Numbered from the stretch's first letter, positions 1-6,213 are shown. The stretch: 6,674 nt of DNA from Acidobacteriota bacterium (GCA_023436495.1 JAEZIT010000065.1:1-6674); one strand, 5' to 3'. Translations and numbers: made by a program. The notes: generated by a model from the letters alone, not told the origin.

Positions 1-1
1 G

Positions 2-823
2 CAGAACACTGTTTCGGTAAAAGACGCGACGACAGGCACACGGCTGGTTGACGGTATCAGATACGACGACTATTCGCGCGTTGCAGGCCTCTCGATGGTA
101 AAAGGAAGGGCATTTGTTCCCGGGGCCGACGAAGTCATAGCGGATTCTGCATGGGCCGATCAGAAAAAGTTATCGATCGGCGACAAAATGCCGCTGTACG
201 AGCGCGATTTTACGTTGGTTGGAATTTACGAACCGGGCGCCGGCGCGAGGATCAAGATACCGCTCGACCGAATGCAGGAACAGCTCGGGTCCGAGGGCAA
301 GGTCTCGGCGATACTCGTCAAGGTCAAGGACGGCCTGAACCCGGAAGACGTCGCCGCGTCGCTGCATGAAAAATTCCCGGACAGCCAGATAATTCTGACG
401 CGCGAGTTGGAAGAGCTCTATATGCAGAGCATCCCGGCGTTGAATGTGTTCCTGAACGTCGTGATCGGCGTTGCGGGCGCGGTGAGCGCGTTGATCATTC
501 TGTTGACGATGTACACGACGGTTACGGAGCGTACGAAGCAGATAGGCGTTCTGAAATCGCTCGGGATGTCGAATGCGGGCATCGGATGGGTGATCATTCA
601 GGAGGCGCTGATGATCAGCCTGGGCGGCGTCGCGTTCGGCGTGGCGGCGACGTATGTCCTGAAACTTATCCTCGGCAGAACATCGACCCTGCACGTAGAG
701 ATCGAAACGTCCGTCGTGCTGACGATCATCGTCATCGGCATTTTAAGCGGAATTATCGGAGCGCTGTATCCGGGCCTGCGGGCGGCGCGGCTGGACGCGG
801 TCGAAGCCCTGAGCTACGAATAG
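2..823 (+). CDS. MacB/FtsX-type ABC transporter permease, C-terminal part (5' truncated by window edge)
   Basis: The reading frame is open from base 2 to a TAG stop at 821-823, giving 273 visible residues; the true start lies outside the window. The first ~145 residues read like the end of a MacB-type periplasmic domain (RYDDYSRVAGLSMVKGRAF, then VIADSAW..KLSIGDKM, a small beta-rich fold). Three hydrophobic segments follow at about visible residues 148-172, 193-223 and 236-256. The loop after the first one contains TERTKQIGVLKSLGMS, the hallmark cytoplasmic loop of FtsX-domain permeases that contacts the ATPase partner. The end, YPGLRAARLDAVEALSYE, is the usual family C-terminus. Such permeases work with a MacB/LolD-like ATPase, often encoded alongside, in efflux, lipoprotein release or cell-envelope mechanotransmission. 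Substrate cannot be deduced. The next gene is convergent, 5 bp away, so any operon partners lie to the left. Confidence 0.9.
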   Translation, partial: QNTVSVKDATTGTRLVDGIRYDDYSRVAGLSMVKGRAFVPGADEVIADSAWADQKKLSIGDKMPLYERDFTLVGIYEPGAGARIKIPLDRMQEQLGSEGKVSAILVKVKDGLNPEDVAASLHEKFPDSQIILTRELEELYMQSIPALNVFLNVVIGVAGAVSALIILLTMYTTVTERTKQIGVLKSLGMSNAGIGWVIIQEALMISLGGVAFGVAATYVLKLILGRTSTLHVEIETSVVLTIIVIGILSGIIGALYPGLRAARLDAVEALSYE

Positions 824-828
824 ATCCG

Positions 829-2547
829 TTAAATACTCACATCGCCGGTATGGTCGATCGCTTCGAGGAGCTTTTGCCTGCCGGCTTCGATGTCTTCGCC
901 GAGGTCGATCCGCAGGGCGCGGCGGCCGCGGTCGATCAGGACCTGGAAATCGCCGCGAGCCTGTGCCGCTTTGACCACTCCGAACGTATATTTCTGGCCG
1001 GGGATCGGAAAATCGATCTCGTCGTCGGCGGTTATCTGCAGGAAAACGCCGGTGTTCGGCCCGCCCTTATACGCCTGGCCGGTCGAATGGAGAAACCGCG
1101 GCCCGAAACCGACACAGGTCGCCGCGGTGTGTTGTTCGAGGACCTTTGCACGCAGCGATTGCACGAAATTCTCGTTCACGGGGTCCATTTCGAGGTAAGC
1201 GAGGATCGCGAAATAATCGCCGTCCTCCAAATTCCACAAATGGGCTTCGAGATACCCGGCAAGGCTTTCTTCTTCGACCAATCCGGTTAATTCTTCGGCG
1301 TAGTCGCCGCCGCTAAAGAGCTTAATCCCGTCCTCTTCGTAGAACGGGGCCTCGTCGGGCAGCTTGCCTGCCTGTTCGTATTCGTCGGTCAGCTTTCGGG
1401 CTTCGACCTTTGCGGATTCGACATCGGGCTGGTCGAACGGGTTGATGCCCATGATCGAACCGGCGACGGCGGTCGCAAATTCCCAGCGGAAAAATTCCTG
1501 CCCGAGGTGATACAGGCTTTCGAGTTCGATCGAGATGACCGGATGGCCTGCCCGCTCTATTTCCTGCAGGGCATAGTGAACGTCGTCCTCGGTGCGGCCG
1601 CCTTTTAACGTCAGGTTCACGAAAACGCGGTCGTCACCGTATTGGTCCGGCGACAGGACGGGTTCGCGGTCGACAGGAATGATCGCCTTGCCGTTCTTTC
1701 CGGTCGATTCGGCAAGAAGCTGTTCGAGCCACGCCCCGAGGTCGTAGATCTCCGGCGATGCGAAGATCGTCAATTTATCGCGGCCGAGACGATGACACAC
1801 GCCGAGGACCGTGCCGAGCAGGGCCCCGGAGTTCTCGGTGGTATTTTCCGCGCGGCAATCCTCGGCCATTTCGCGGGCGCGTTTCAATAGATTTTCCGGT
1901 TCGATGCCCATCGACGCGGCGGCGACCAGCCCGAACGCAGACAGCGCCGAAAATCGCCCGCCAATTTCCGGCTTTCCGTAGAAAATATGCCGGAATCCAT
2001 CTTCGCGGGCGATCTGTTCCATCTTCGATCCGGGATCGGTCACGGCGATAAAATGGCTGCCTGCTTTGTCGGCGCCGACGAGGTCGCACAGGCGGCCGTA
2101 AAAGTACTGCTTGAAACAGTTAGGCTCGAGCGTCGAACCCGATTTGCTGGCGACGATAAAAAGCGTTTTGGTCAGGTCGAGTTCGTCCTCGATGGTTTCT
2201 ATCCGCGCCGGGACGGTCGAATCGAGGATGTGGAAATTCTCCTTGCCGAACGACAGCGCCAGCACCTCCGGACACAGCGACGATCCGCCCATTCCCATCA
2301 GAAGAATGTCGTCAAAACCCGCTTCGTCGATGTCTTTGCGAAGATCGGAATATTTCTGCAGGCCGGCAAGCTCTTCATCGATAATGCCGAGCCACCCGAG
2401 CCATTTTTCCTCGCCGCTGCCGGTCCAGACGCCGGCGTCCTTTTGCCAGATGCGGGGAATAACATTCTGGTCCTGAAGGCGGTCGAGCTGTTCGATGACG
2501 GCGGATTCGATCTCGGGCGAAAGCGTGTAGGTCGCGGAATTGAGCAT
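829..2547 (-). CDS. pgi: Glucose-6-phosphate isomerase, of the type usually fused to transaldolase
   Basis: Encodes 572 residues. Predicted to interconvert glucose-6-phosphate and fructose-6-phosphate in the cytoplasm. Two SIS-type sugar-phosphate domains are visible: the first with MGMGGSS (84-90) and the phosphate-binding SKSGST (134-139), followed by DPGS (171-174) and GGRFS (196-200); the second with EQLLAESTGK, where E280 is the likely catalytic base, and GINPFDQPDVESAK (367-380). LHSTGQAYKGGPN (486-498) carries H487, the likely ring-opening histidine; K494 may take the role of the C-terminal lysine of classical enzymes (inference). The N-terminal PRIWQKDAGVWTG (31-43) and overall pattern match the isomerase half of bifunctional transaldolase/phosphoglucose isomerase proteins, but no transaldolase precedes it. 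The start is fixed: an in-frame TAG lies at 2557-2559 and no alternative start codon lies between. No Shine-Dalgarno sequence is visible. Confidence 0.93.
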   Translation of the reverse strand: MLNSATYTLSPEIESAVIEQLDRLQDQNVIPRIWQKDAGVWTGSGEEKWLGWLGIIDEELAGLQKYSDLRKDIDEAGFDDILLMGMGGSSLCPEVLALSFGKENFHILDSTVPARIETIEDELDLTKTLFIVASKSGSTLEPNCFKQYFYGRLCDLVGADKAGSHFIAVTDPGSKMEQIAREDGFRHIFYGKPEIGGRFSALSAFGLVAAASMGIEPENLLKRAREMAEDCRAENTTENSGALLGTVLGVCHRLGRDKLTIFASPEIYDLGAWLEQLLAESTGKNGKAIIPVDREPVLSPDQYGDDRVFVNLTLKGGRTEDDVHYALQEIERAGHPVISIELESLYHLGQEFFRWEFATAVAGSIMGINPFDQPDVESAKVEARKLTDEYEQAGKLPDEAPFYEEDGIKLFSGGDYAEELTGLVEEESLAGYLEAHLWNLEDGDYFAILAYLEMDPVNENFVQSLRAKVLEQHTAATCVGFGPRFLHSTGQAYKGGPNTGVFLQITADDEIDFPIPGQKYTFGVVKAAQARGDFQVLIDRGRRALRIDLGEDIEAGRQKLLEAIDHTGDVSI

Positions 2548-2553
2548 AGCGAT

Positions 2554-2582
2554 AATCTATCACAGCCCGAAATCATTGAAAA
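2554..2582 (-). promoter_or_regulatory. Candidate promoter for the isomerase gene, implying a leaderless mRNA
   Basis: Read on the minus strand: TTTTCA (2577-2582, 4/6 to TTGACA), 17 bp, then TAGATT (2554-2559, 4/6 to TATAAT). Only 6 bp (ATCGCT) separate the -10 hexamer from the ATG, so transcription would begin at or next to the start codon. This fits the absence of a ribosome binding site. The matches are modest, so it is a candidate only. Confidence 0.35.
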
Positions 2583-2666
2583 ATAGAAGTTAAGCTTGCG
2601 GGCGGGCGGGAATGCCGAACGCAGAAAAGGAGTGGGAGATCCCTGGCTGCCCTCGGCCGATGTTTG

Positions 2667-3098
2667 TCAGAGTGAGGCTCGGACTATGATCTTTTCCGGG
2701 CCGGCCGCGTACATGTCGTTATACTTTTTCAGCATTGCCAGCTCGAGCCGCGAAGGCCTGATCGACACCTTGTAGTTCGTCGTCTGAAAGCCTGTGACGA
2801 AATAGCGGTCGCCATACCGGTTGAACGTAACATAGGTTCCGCCGCCTTCCCGATCGTCGACGGAACGCCGCATTACCATTACGCTCTGTTTAGGCCCGAC
2901 GAAACGCCACACTGCAGGGCCGCTGTTTCCGACCGGCTGGATCAGGTAGTTTCCGGACGGCAGCACTTCGCCGCGGATGCTGAAGTCGAAGGGCACGTGC
3001 AGCCTAAGCTGATTATCAGCCTGCGCGTAAGTATTTATACAAAATCCGCATGCCATGAAGACCAGGGAGCTTGAGATCGCGAAAAATCTACGTTTCAT
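2667..3098 (-). CDS. Small secreted beta-rich protein of unknown function
   Basis: Encodes 143 residues. The N-terminus has a basic MKRR start, a hydrophobic stretch (about 5-22) and an AQA motif (25-27) suitable for signal peptidase I cleavage before D28, so the mature protein is probably periplasmic or exported. The mature part is rich in predicted beta-strands: VPFDFSIRGEVLPSGNYLI (35-53), then a run to VTFNRYGDRYFVTGF (90-104), ending with a basic SRLELAMLKK (116-125). I recognise the general pattern (PFDF, LP-G-Y, FNRYGD-YF, SR-E-A) from numerous unnamed secreted proteins of Acidobacteria, whose function I do not know. The start is well supported by AAAGGAG seven bases upstream. Gaps to the neighbours are 119 bp (isomerase, downstream) and 301 bp (inositol synthase, upstream), so it may be its own transcription unit. 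Two cysteines (C17, C20) lie inside the signal peptide, without a good lipobox. Confidence 0.8.
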   Translation of the reverse strand: MKRRFFAISSSLVFMACGFCINTYAQADNQLRLHVPFDFSIRGEVLPSGNYLIQPVGNSGPAVWRFVGPKQSVMVMRRSVDDREGGGTYVTFNRYGDRYFVTGFQTTNYKVSIRPSRLELAMLKKYNDMYAAGPEKIIVRASL

Positions 3099-3105
3099 AG
3101 TACTT

Positions 3106-3112
3106 CTCCTTT
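3106..3112 (-). promoter_or_regulatory. Strong Shine-Dalgarno sequence of the secreted protein gene
   Basis: On the minus strand AAAGGAG is followed by AAGTACT and then ATG, a near-ideal spacing of 7. It is the only canonical ribosome binding site in the window and fixes the start of the secreted protein. It contrasts with the isomerase, inositol synthase and acyl-CoA synthetase genes, which lack one. Confidence 0.8.
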
Positions 3113-3213
3113 TTGGTGAGGCAGGGTGTTCAAATTGCCTTCATTAATAACCGCGACAATTTCGCCAAAACCGACTCAAAAAAAGAGATCGAGGGTGTCT
3201 GAAATGTAGTTTT

Positions 3214-3323
3214 CCGTGGCTTCGTTCTGTGTATTCTGTGTTCAAAACCCTGTGAATTCAGAAAAACCACAGAATCCCCAAACGGAAAAACCACAGAATT
3301 CACAGACGGAAACGCCACAGAAT
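3214..3323. repeat. Imperfect inverted repeat: one copy of the CACAGAAT element in opposite orientation
   Basis: The left arm (about 3214-3243) reads CCGTGGC..TTCGTTCTGTG then TATTCTGTGTTC. Its reverse complement resembles the end of repeat unit 2 continuing into unit 3 (about 3291-3323). ATTCTGTG (3233-3240) is the exact reverse complement of CACAGAAT in each unit (3268-3275, 3292-3299, 3316-3323). TTCTGTGTATTCTGTG against unit 2 matches at 14 of 16 positions. A transcript of the region could fold back on itself, pairing the left arm with any of three right arms. No T tract directly follows on the minus strand, so I do not call it an intrinsic terminator. Confidence 0.6.
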
Positions 3324-3332
3324 GCAGAAACG
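3261..3332. repeat. Three tandem 24-bp repeats (minisatellite)
   Basis: Three abutting 24-bp units at 3261-3284, 3285-3308 and 3309-3332. Each begins GAAA, contains the invariant core CCACAGAAT and ends in ACG. Units 1 and 2 share GAAAAACCACAGAAT exactly; unit 3 has GAAACG at the start, and the second half of the unit varies more (CCCCAAACG, TCACAGACG, GCAGAAACG). A degenerate partial copy may precede them at 3244-3260 (AAAACCCTGTGAATTCA). The period is a multiple of three, so the frames stay open and spuriously encode EKPQN-QT-like peptides. Confidence 0.85.
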
Positions 3333-3399
3333 AAAGCCGAAATGCGCGGATTGATCCCGGCACTTACAGTGTCTGCGATAAGTAGGGACGTATTCGGGT

Positions 3400-4569
3400 C
3401 TATTGACCGTTCAGCCAATCGAGAAGCATCGATTCCTGCTTGTGAAATGCGTGCTCGGGGTGTCCGGAACGGGCCATCGGCAGCTTGAAAAAGACGGAGA
3501 GCTGTTCCTGTATGCCGGACCCGCCACGCCGGGCGGCGAGGTCGAGGCAGCGGGCAATTTCGATCGCCAGCGGCGCGGCCAGGATCGAATCCTTGCATAG
3601 AAAATTGACCTTTATCTGCATCCGCTGTCCCAGGAACCCTTTGACATCGATATTGTCCCAGGCTTCCTTGTCGTCGCCGCGCGGGCGGTAGTAGCGGATA
3701 TCGACGATGTGGTCTTCGACGTCGTAGCCGAGGATGTCATCAAGGACGCTGCTTTTCGTCTTTAGCTTTGACGCGAGAGATTCCTCGTTCGACAGGGCAA
3801 GCCCGTCGCGGTTTCCCAGAATGTTCGTGGAATACCAGCCTTCGACGCGAAGCGCGCGGCTCTTCAACGCGGGTGCGAGCACTGTCTTGATGAACGTCTG
3901 CCCGGTCTTTCCGTCCTTGCCGGCGATGGGAACGCCCCGTTTTTCGGCGAATTCTATAAGAGCCGGAATGTCCGCGGCGACGGACGGCGTGAAATTTCCG
4001 TACGGGACGCCTTCGGCGATCGCGGCGTAGGCGTAGAGCATCGCGGGCGAGATGTCGGGCGAATTGTCGTCGAGAGCCTGTTCGAAGCTGGCGACGGCGT
4101 TAAAGATCTCGTTTCCCTCGGCGGCGAGTTTTTCCGTCGATGCGAGGTTTATGACGACGACATCGTCGCAGCGCTGCCGGAACGCGCGAAGGTCCGCGCG
4201 GAGGCGTTCGATCGATTCGCGATGCGATCCCGCCAGCGTATTTTCGCCTTCGATATTGGCGAGAAATCGCGTGCTGCCGACGGCGGGCCAGGGCTTTATT
4301 TCCCGCAACGCGGGTTCGGCCGCGACGTATTGTTTATGCGACAGAACGCCGTGCTCTTCGGCCGCTTTGGCAAGATGGTCGCCGAAAAGGTCCCAGCCCG
4401 CAAAGACGATATTTTCGTAGGGAACGAGGCCGGTACCTCCGAACGATGCAAGGGGCAGGCCTTCCGTGCCGATCAGGCCTTTCTTCAGCAGTTCGACGCC
4501 GGCGGCCATCGTCGTTCCGACGGCGCCGCCGAGACCTACAACTGCAATGCCAAGTTTCCGCTGTGTCAT
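3400..4569 (-). CDS. ino1: Inositol-3-phosphate synthase (NAD-dependent)
   Basis: Encodes 389 residues. Predicted to convert glucose-6-phosphate to 1D-myo-inositol 3-phosphate using bound NAD, the first committed step to inositol. The N-terminal Rossmann segment has VGLGGAVGTT (11-20). The catalytic half has NFTPS (192-196), GKDGKTGQTFIKT (217-229), STNILGNRDGLALS (247-260), SKLKTKSSVLDDILGYDVEDHIVDI in parts (267-291), YYRPRGDDKEAWDNID (293-308) and VNFLCKDSILAAPL (321-334). By analogy with the yeast enzyme, K221, K268 or K272, and K362 (FFKLPM) are likely catalytic lysines. The length is shorter than eukaryotic enzymes but fits short bacterial forms. The start is fixed: TGA lies in frame at 4588-4590 with no other start between. 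No Shine-Dalgarno sequence is seen. The acyl-CoA synthetase lies 82 bp upstream. Inositol could feed phosphoinositides, compatible solutes or glycoconjugates; which one is not visible. Confidence 0.93.
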   Translation of the reverse strand: MTQRKLGIAVVGLGGAVGTTMAAGVELLKKGLIGTEGLPLASFGGTGLVPYENIVFAGWDLFGDHLAKAAEEHGVLSHKQYVAAEPALREIKPWPAVGSTRFLANIEGENTLAGSHRESIERLRADLRAFRQRCDDVVVINLASTEKLAAEGNEIFNAVASFEQALDDNSPDISPAMLYAYAAIAEGVPYGNFTPSVAADIPALIEFAEKRGVPIAGKDGKTGQTFIKTVLAPALKSRALRVEGWYSTNILGNRDGLALSNEESLASKLKTKSSVLDDILGYDVEDHIVDIRYYRPRGDDKEAWDNIDVKGFLGQRMQIKVNFLCKDSILAAPLAIEIARCLDLAARRGGSGIQEQLSVFFKLPMARSGHPEHAFHKQESMLLDWLNGQ

Positions 4570-4573
4570 AAAA

Positions 4574-4602
4574 ACGTTAATTTTACATCATTCAAAAGAC
4601 AA
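4574..4602 (-). promoter_or_regulatory. Candidate promoter of the inositol synthase gene
   Basis: On the minus strand TTGTCT (4597-4602, 4/6 to TTGACA) is followed after 17 bp by TAACGT (4574-4579, TANNNT type), which is 4 bp from the ATG. A second -10 candidate, TAAAAT (4580-4585, 5/6 to TATAAT), lies 10 bp from the ATG but has no good -35 at 16-18 bp. Either choice leaves almost no leader, in line with the missing ribosome binding site. The TTGTCT lies inside the 22-bp tandem repeat. Confidence 0.35.
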
Positions 4603-4637
4603 AGGGCATCCGCGCAAAAGACAAAGGGCATCCGCGC
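4594..4637. repeat. Perfect 22-bp tandem duplication in the inositol synthase upstream region
   Basis: Two identical abutting copies, 4594-4615 and 4616-4637, each beginning AAAAGACAAAGG and ending GCATCCGCGC. They fill most of the 82-bp gap between the acyl-CoA synthetase stop (4652) and the inositol synthase ATG (4569). On the minus strand each copy contains TTGTCT, so the duplication repeats a -35-like hexamer at a spacing of about two helical turns. The exact identity suggests a recent event or assembly slippage. Confidence 0.9.
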
Positions 4638-4651
4638 GGCTCGCCGGCGTA

Positions 4652-6142
4652 CTACAAAAGTTTGGAAAGTTCACGTTTGAGCAGCTTGCCGGTCGGCCCT
4701 TTTGGGATCTCGTCAAGAAAGCGGACCGAACGCGGGCATTTATAGTCGGCCAGGTGTGCCCGGCAAAATTCGATCAGTTCATCGGCGGTGGCCGTTTTTC
4801 CTTCTTTTAGAACTACGAACGCAGCGACCTCTTCGCCGTAGAGATCGTCGGGCACGCCGATGACAGCGGCGGCCGCAACGGCCGGGTGCGTATAGAGAAT
4901 GTCGTCGATCTCGCGCGGGTAGATATTTTCGCCGCCGCGGATGATCATGTCGGATTTGCGGTCGGCGATGTAAAAGAACCCGTCCGCATCGCGATAGCCG
5001 ATGTCGCCGGTATGGAACCAGCCGCCGGCAAATGCCCTTTCGGTCGCTTCGGGGTTTTTGAAATAGCCTTTGAAGATATTCTCGCCGCGGAGCACGATCT
5101 CGCCGAGCTCGCCGTCGGGAACTTCGCGGTTCTCATCGTCGAAGACCTTCATCTCGTTTCCGATTGGCCGGCCGCACGAGCCGGGCCGCCGGTTCTCGTT
5201 GGGCGGATTGAACGTCGAACGGCATGTCGATTCGCTGAGGCCGTAGCCTTCGATAACGAGGCAGCCGAAAGTTTTCTCGAATTTGCGAAGGAGCTCTGCC
5301 GGGACCGGTGCCGAGCCGCACATGGCGAAACGCAGTTTGTTCGCGGCCTGCTTGGTTCCGTCGGGCCGAGCCAACAGCATTGAGAGCATCGTGGCGACCG
5401 ATCCGAACGATGTGATCTCGAACTTGTCGATGATGTCCCAGAATCTTGAGGCGGAGAATTTCGGGCTGACGACGGTCGAACCGCCGGCGTAGAGCGCCGT
5501 CATCGTCGTGACCGACACGGCGTTCATGTGAAACAAGGGCATGACGGTCAGAAGCCTGTCCGATTCGCCGAAATCCATCCATTCGGCGATCTGCCGTGCG
5601 TTGGCGATCAAATTGCCATGTGTCAGTAGGCAGCCCTTGGGCTTGCCGGTCGTGCCGGACGTGTAAATGATGATCGCGTCGTCTTCGGGACCGATCTCGG
5701 CCGGTTCGAGCTCGCCGCTGAATGCGCCGGCCGTCTGTGTGTGGTCGTCGAATATGACCGTGTGCGGAACCTGTATATTGCCCAGAGCATCCGCGAATTC
5801 CGAACCGGCGAGCAGGAGCTTCGATTCCGAATTACCCGTGACGAATTCGACCTCTTCGGGTTTCAGAAGAGAATTGACCGGCCCGGCAAGCGCTCCGATC
5901 TTGAAGCAGGCGAAATAGGCGATGATGTATTCGGCCGAATTCGTCAGCAAAAGGCTGACGACGTCGCCTTTTTTGATCCCGTTCGAAAGCAGGAAATTCG
6001 ACGTCCTGTTCACCGACCGATCGAATTCCGCATACGTCCACGAACGGCCGTCGGCTTCGGAAATAAGGAAGACCTTTTCCGGGTAGCGCGCGGCGCGTTC
6101 TTCGAGCAGCAGACGCAAGTTTTTATTGCTTTTCGGCATCAT
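4652..6142 (-). CDS. AMP-binding acyl-CoA synthetase (FadD-like)
   Basis: Encodes 496 residues, a full-length ANL-superfamily enzyme. It activates a carboxylic acid with ATP to an acyl-adenylate and transfers it to CoA. Motifs in order: P-loop-like YTSGTTGKPKG (160-170), MPLFHMNA (201-208) in the acyl-pocket region, GYGLSESTC (299-307), GWFHTGDIG (374-382) with the ribose-binding D380, the hinge region DRKSDMIIRGGENIYPREI (394-412), and PKGPTGKLLKREL (480-492) with K486 as the catalytic lysine of the mobile C-terminal domain. No membrane segment or carrier domain is seen, so it is a cytosolic stand-alone ligase. Medium/long-chain fatty acid, aromatic or malonate-type substrates cannot be told apart by eye. 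ATG ATG at 6142-6137 offers two adjacent starts; an in-frame TGA lies at 6182-6184. Only a weak ACGAG precedes the start. It is divergent from the aldehyde dehydrogenase. Confidence 0.9.
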   Translation of the reverse strand: MMPKSNKNLRLLLEERAARYPEKVFLISEADGRSWTYAEFDRSVNRTSNFLLSNGIKKGDVVSLLLTNSAEYIIAYFACFKIGALAGPVNSLLKPEEVEFVTGNSESKLLLAGSEFADALGNIQVPHTVIFDDHTQTAGAFSGELEPAEIGPEDDAIIIYTSGTTGKPKGCLLTHGNLIANARQIAEWMDFGESDRLLTVMPLFHMNAVSVTTMTALYAGGSTVVSPKFSASRFWDIIDKFEITSFGSVATMLSMLLARPDGTKQAANKLRFAMCGSAPVPAELLRKFEKTFGCLVIEGYGLSESTCRSTFNPPNENRRPGSCGRPIGNEMKVFDDENREVPDGELGEIVLRGENIFKGYFKNPEATERAFAGGWFHTGDIGYRDADGFFYIADRKSDMIIRGGENIYPREIDDILYTHPAVAAAAVIGVPDDLYGEEVAAFVVLKEGKTATADELIEFCRAHLADYKCPRSVRFLDEIPKGPTGKLLKRELSKLL

Positions 6143-6149
6143 CTCGTAT

Positions 6150-6155
6150 AAATTA
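6150..6155 (-). promoter_or_regulatory. Possible -10 element of the acyl-CoA synthetase gene
   Basis: TAATTT on the minus strand lies 7 bp from the ATG, the same geometry as at the isomerase gene. No convincing -35 lies at 16-18 bp (the nearest, TAGAAC at 18 bp, matches 3/6), so this is weak. It overlaps the -35 of the divergent aldehyde dehydrogenase promoter. Confidence 0.2.
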
Positions 6156-6181
6156 ACACAGTCGCGACAGGCCGTTCTAAT
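6153..6181 (+). promoter_or_regulatory. Candidate sigma70-like promoter for the aldehyde dehydrogenase gene
   Basis: TTAACA (6153-6158, 5/6 to TTGACA), a 17-bp spacer, then TCTAAT (6176-6181, 5/6 to TATAAT). Transcription would start near 6188. That leaves about 26 nt before the ATG at 6214, with a weak AAAGG at 6195-6199. This is the best-matching promoter in the window. Confidence 0.5.
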
Positions 6182-6193
6182 TCATTCAGAATG
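6161..6193. promoter_or_regulatory. Two short palindromes, possible operator sites
   Basis: GTCGCGAC (6161-6168) is a perfect 8-bp palindrome inside the spacer of the aldehyde dehydrogenase promoter. CATTCAGAATG (6183-6193) is a perfect inverted repeat around a central A and is centred on the predicted transcription start (about 6188). CATTCAGA recurs at 6232-6239. Both are short enough to be chance; only their placement suggests regulator binding. Confidence 0.2.
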
Positions 6194-6213
6194 CAAAGGT
6201 TTCGGGCGTACGG

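Larger units (their letters stand above)
3099..3399. other. Gene-free interval with repeats
   Basis: Lies downstream of the inositol synthase gene and upstream of the secreted protein gene, both on the minus strand. It holds the secreted gene's ribosome binding site (3106-3112), an AT-rich patch around 3142-3150 that could include its promoter but without a convincing -35/-10 pair, a run of seven A at 3178-3184 (a T tract on the minus strand) with no clear stem before it, and the repeat block at about 3214-3332. The part from 3333 to 3399 shows nothing recognisable. Short open frames crossing it derive from the repeats and do not look like genes. Confidence 0.6.

Noticed and set aside
586..1290. 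Long plus-strand open frame opposite the permease end and isomerase 3' end
   Set aside because: It crosses two confidently identified genes out of frame, its protein is rich in R, G and D with no recognisable domain, and it is explained by GC-rich codon use of the real genes.
1987..2586. 199-codon plus-strand open frame antisense to the isomerase
   Set aside because: The isomerase frame here contains its SIS-domain motifs; the antisense frame has no family features and no ribosome binding site.
2635..2644. GGGAGATCCC as a terminator hairpin after the secreted protein gene
   Set aside because: Four-base arms with a two-base loop cannot form a useful stem, and no T tract follows.
3030..3098. 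Lipoprotein signal for the small secreted protein
   Set aside because: C17 and C20 are not preceded by a proper lipobox, whereas an AQA signal peptidase I site fits well.
3176..3190. T tract (minus strand) as intrinsic terminator of inositol synthase
   Set aside because: No GC-rich stem lies directly before it on the minus strand; the fold-back repeats are more than 25 bp away.
3261..3332. CRISPR array
   Set aside because: The 24-bp units abut directly with no spacers, there are only three, and no cas genes are present.
3216..3488. Plus-strand open frame with EKPQN-QT peptide repeats
   Set aside because: The repeats simply reflect the 24-bp DNA period being a multiple of three; the frame runs antisense into the inositol synthase end and lacks a start signal.
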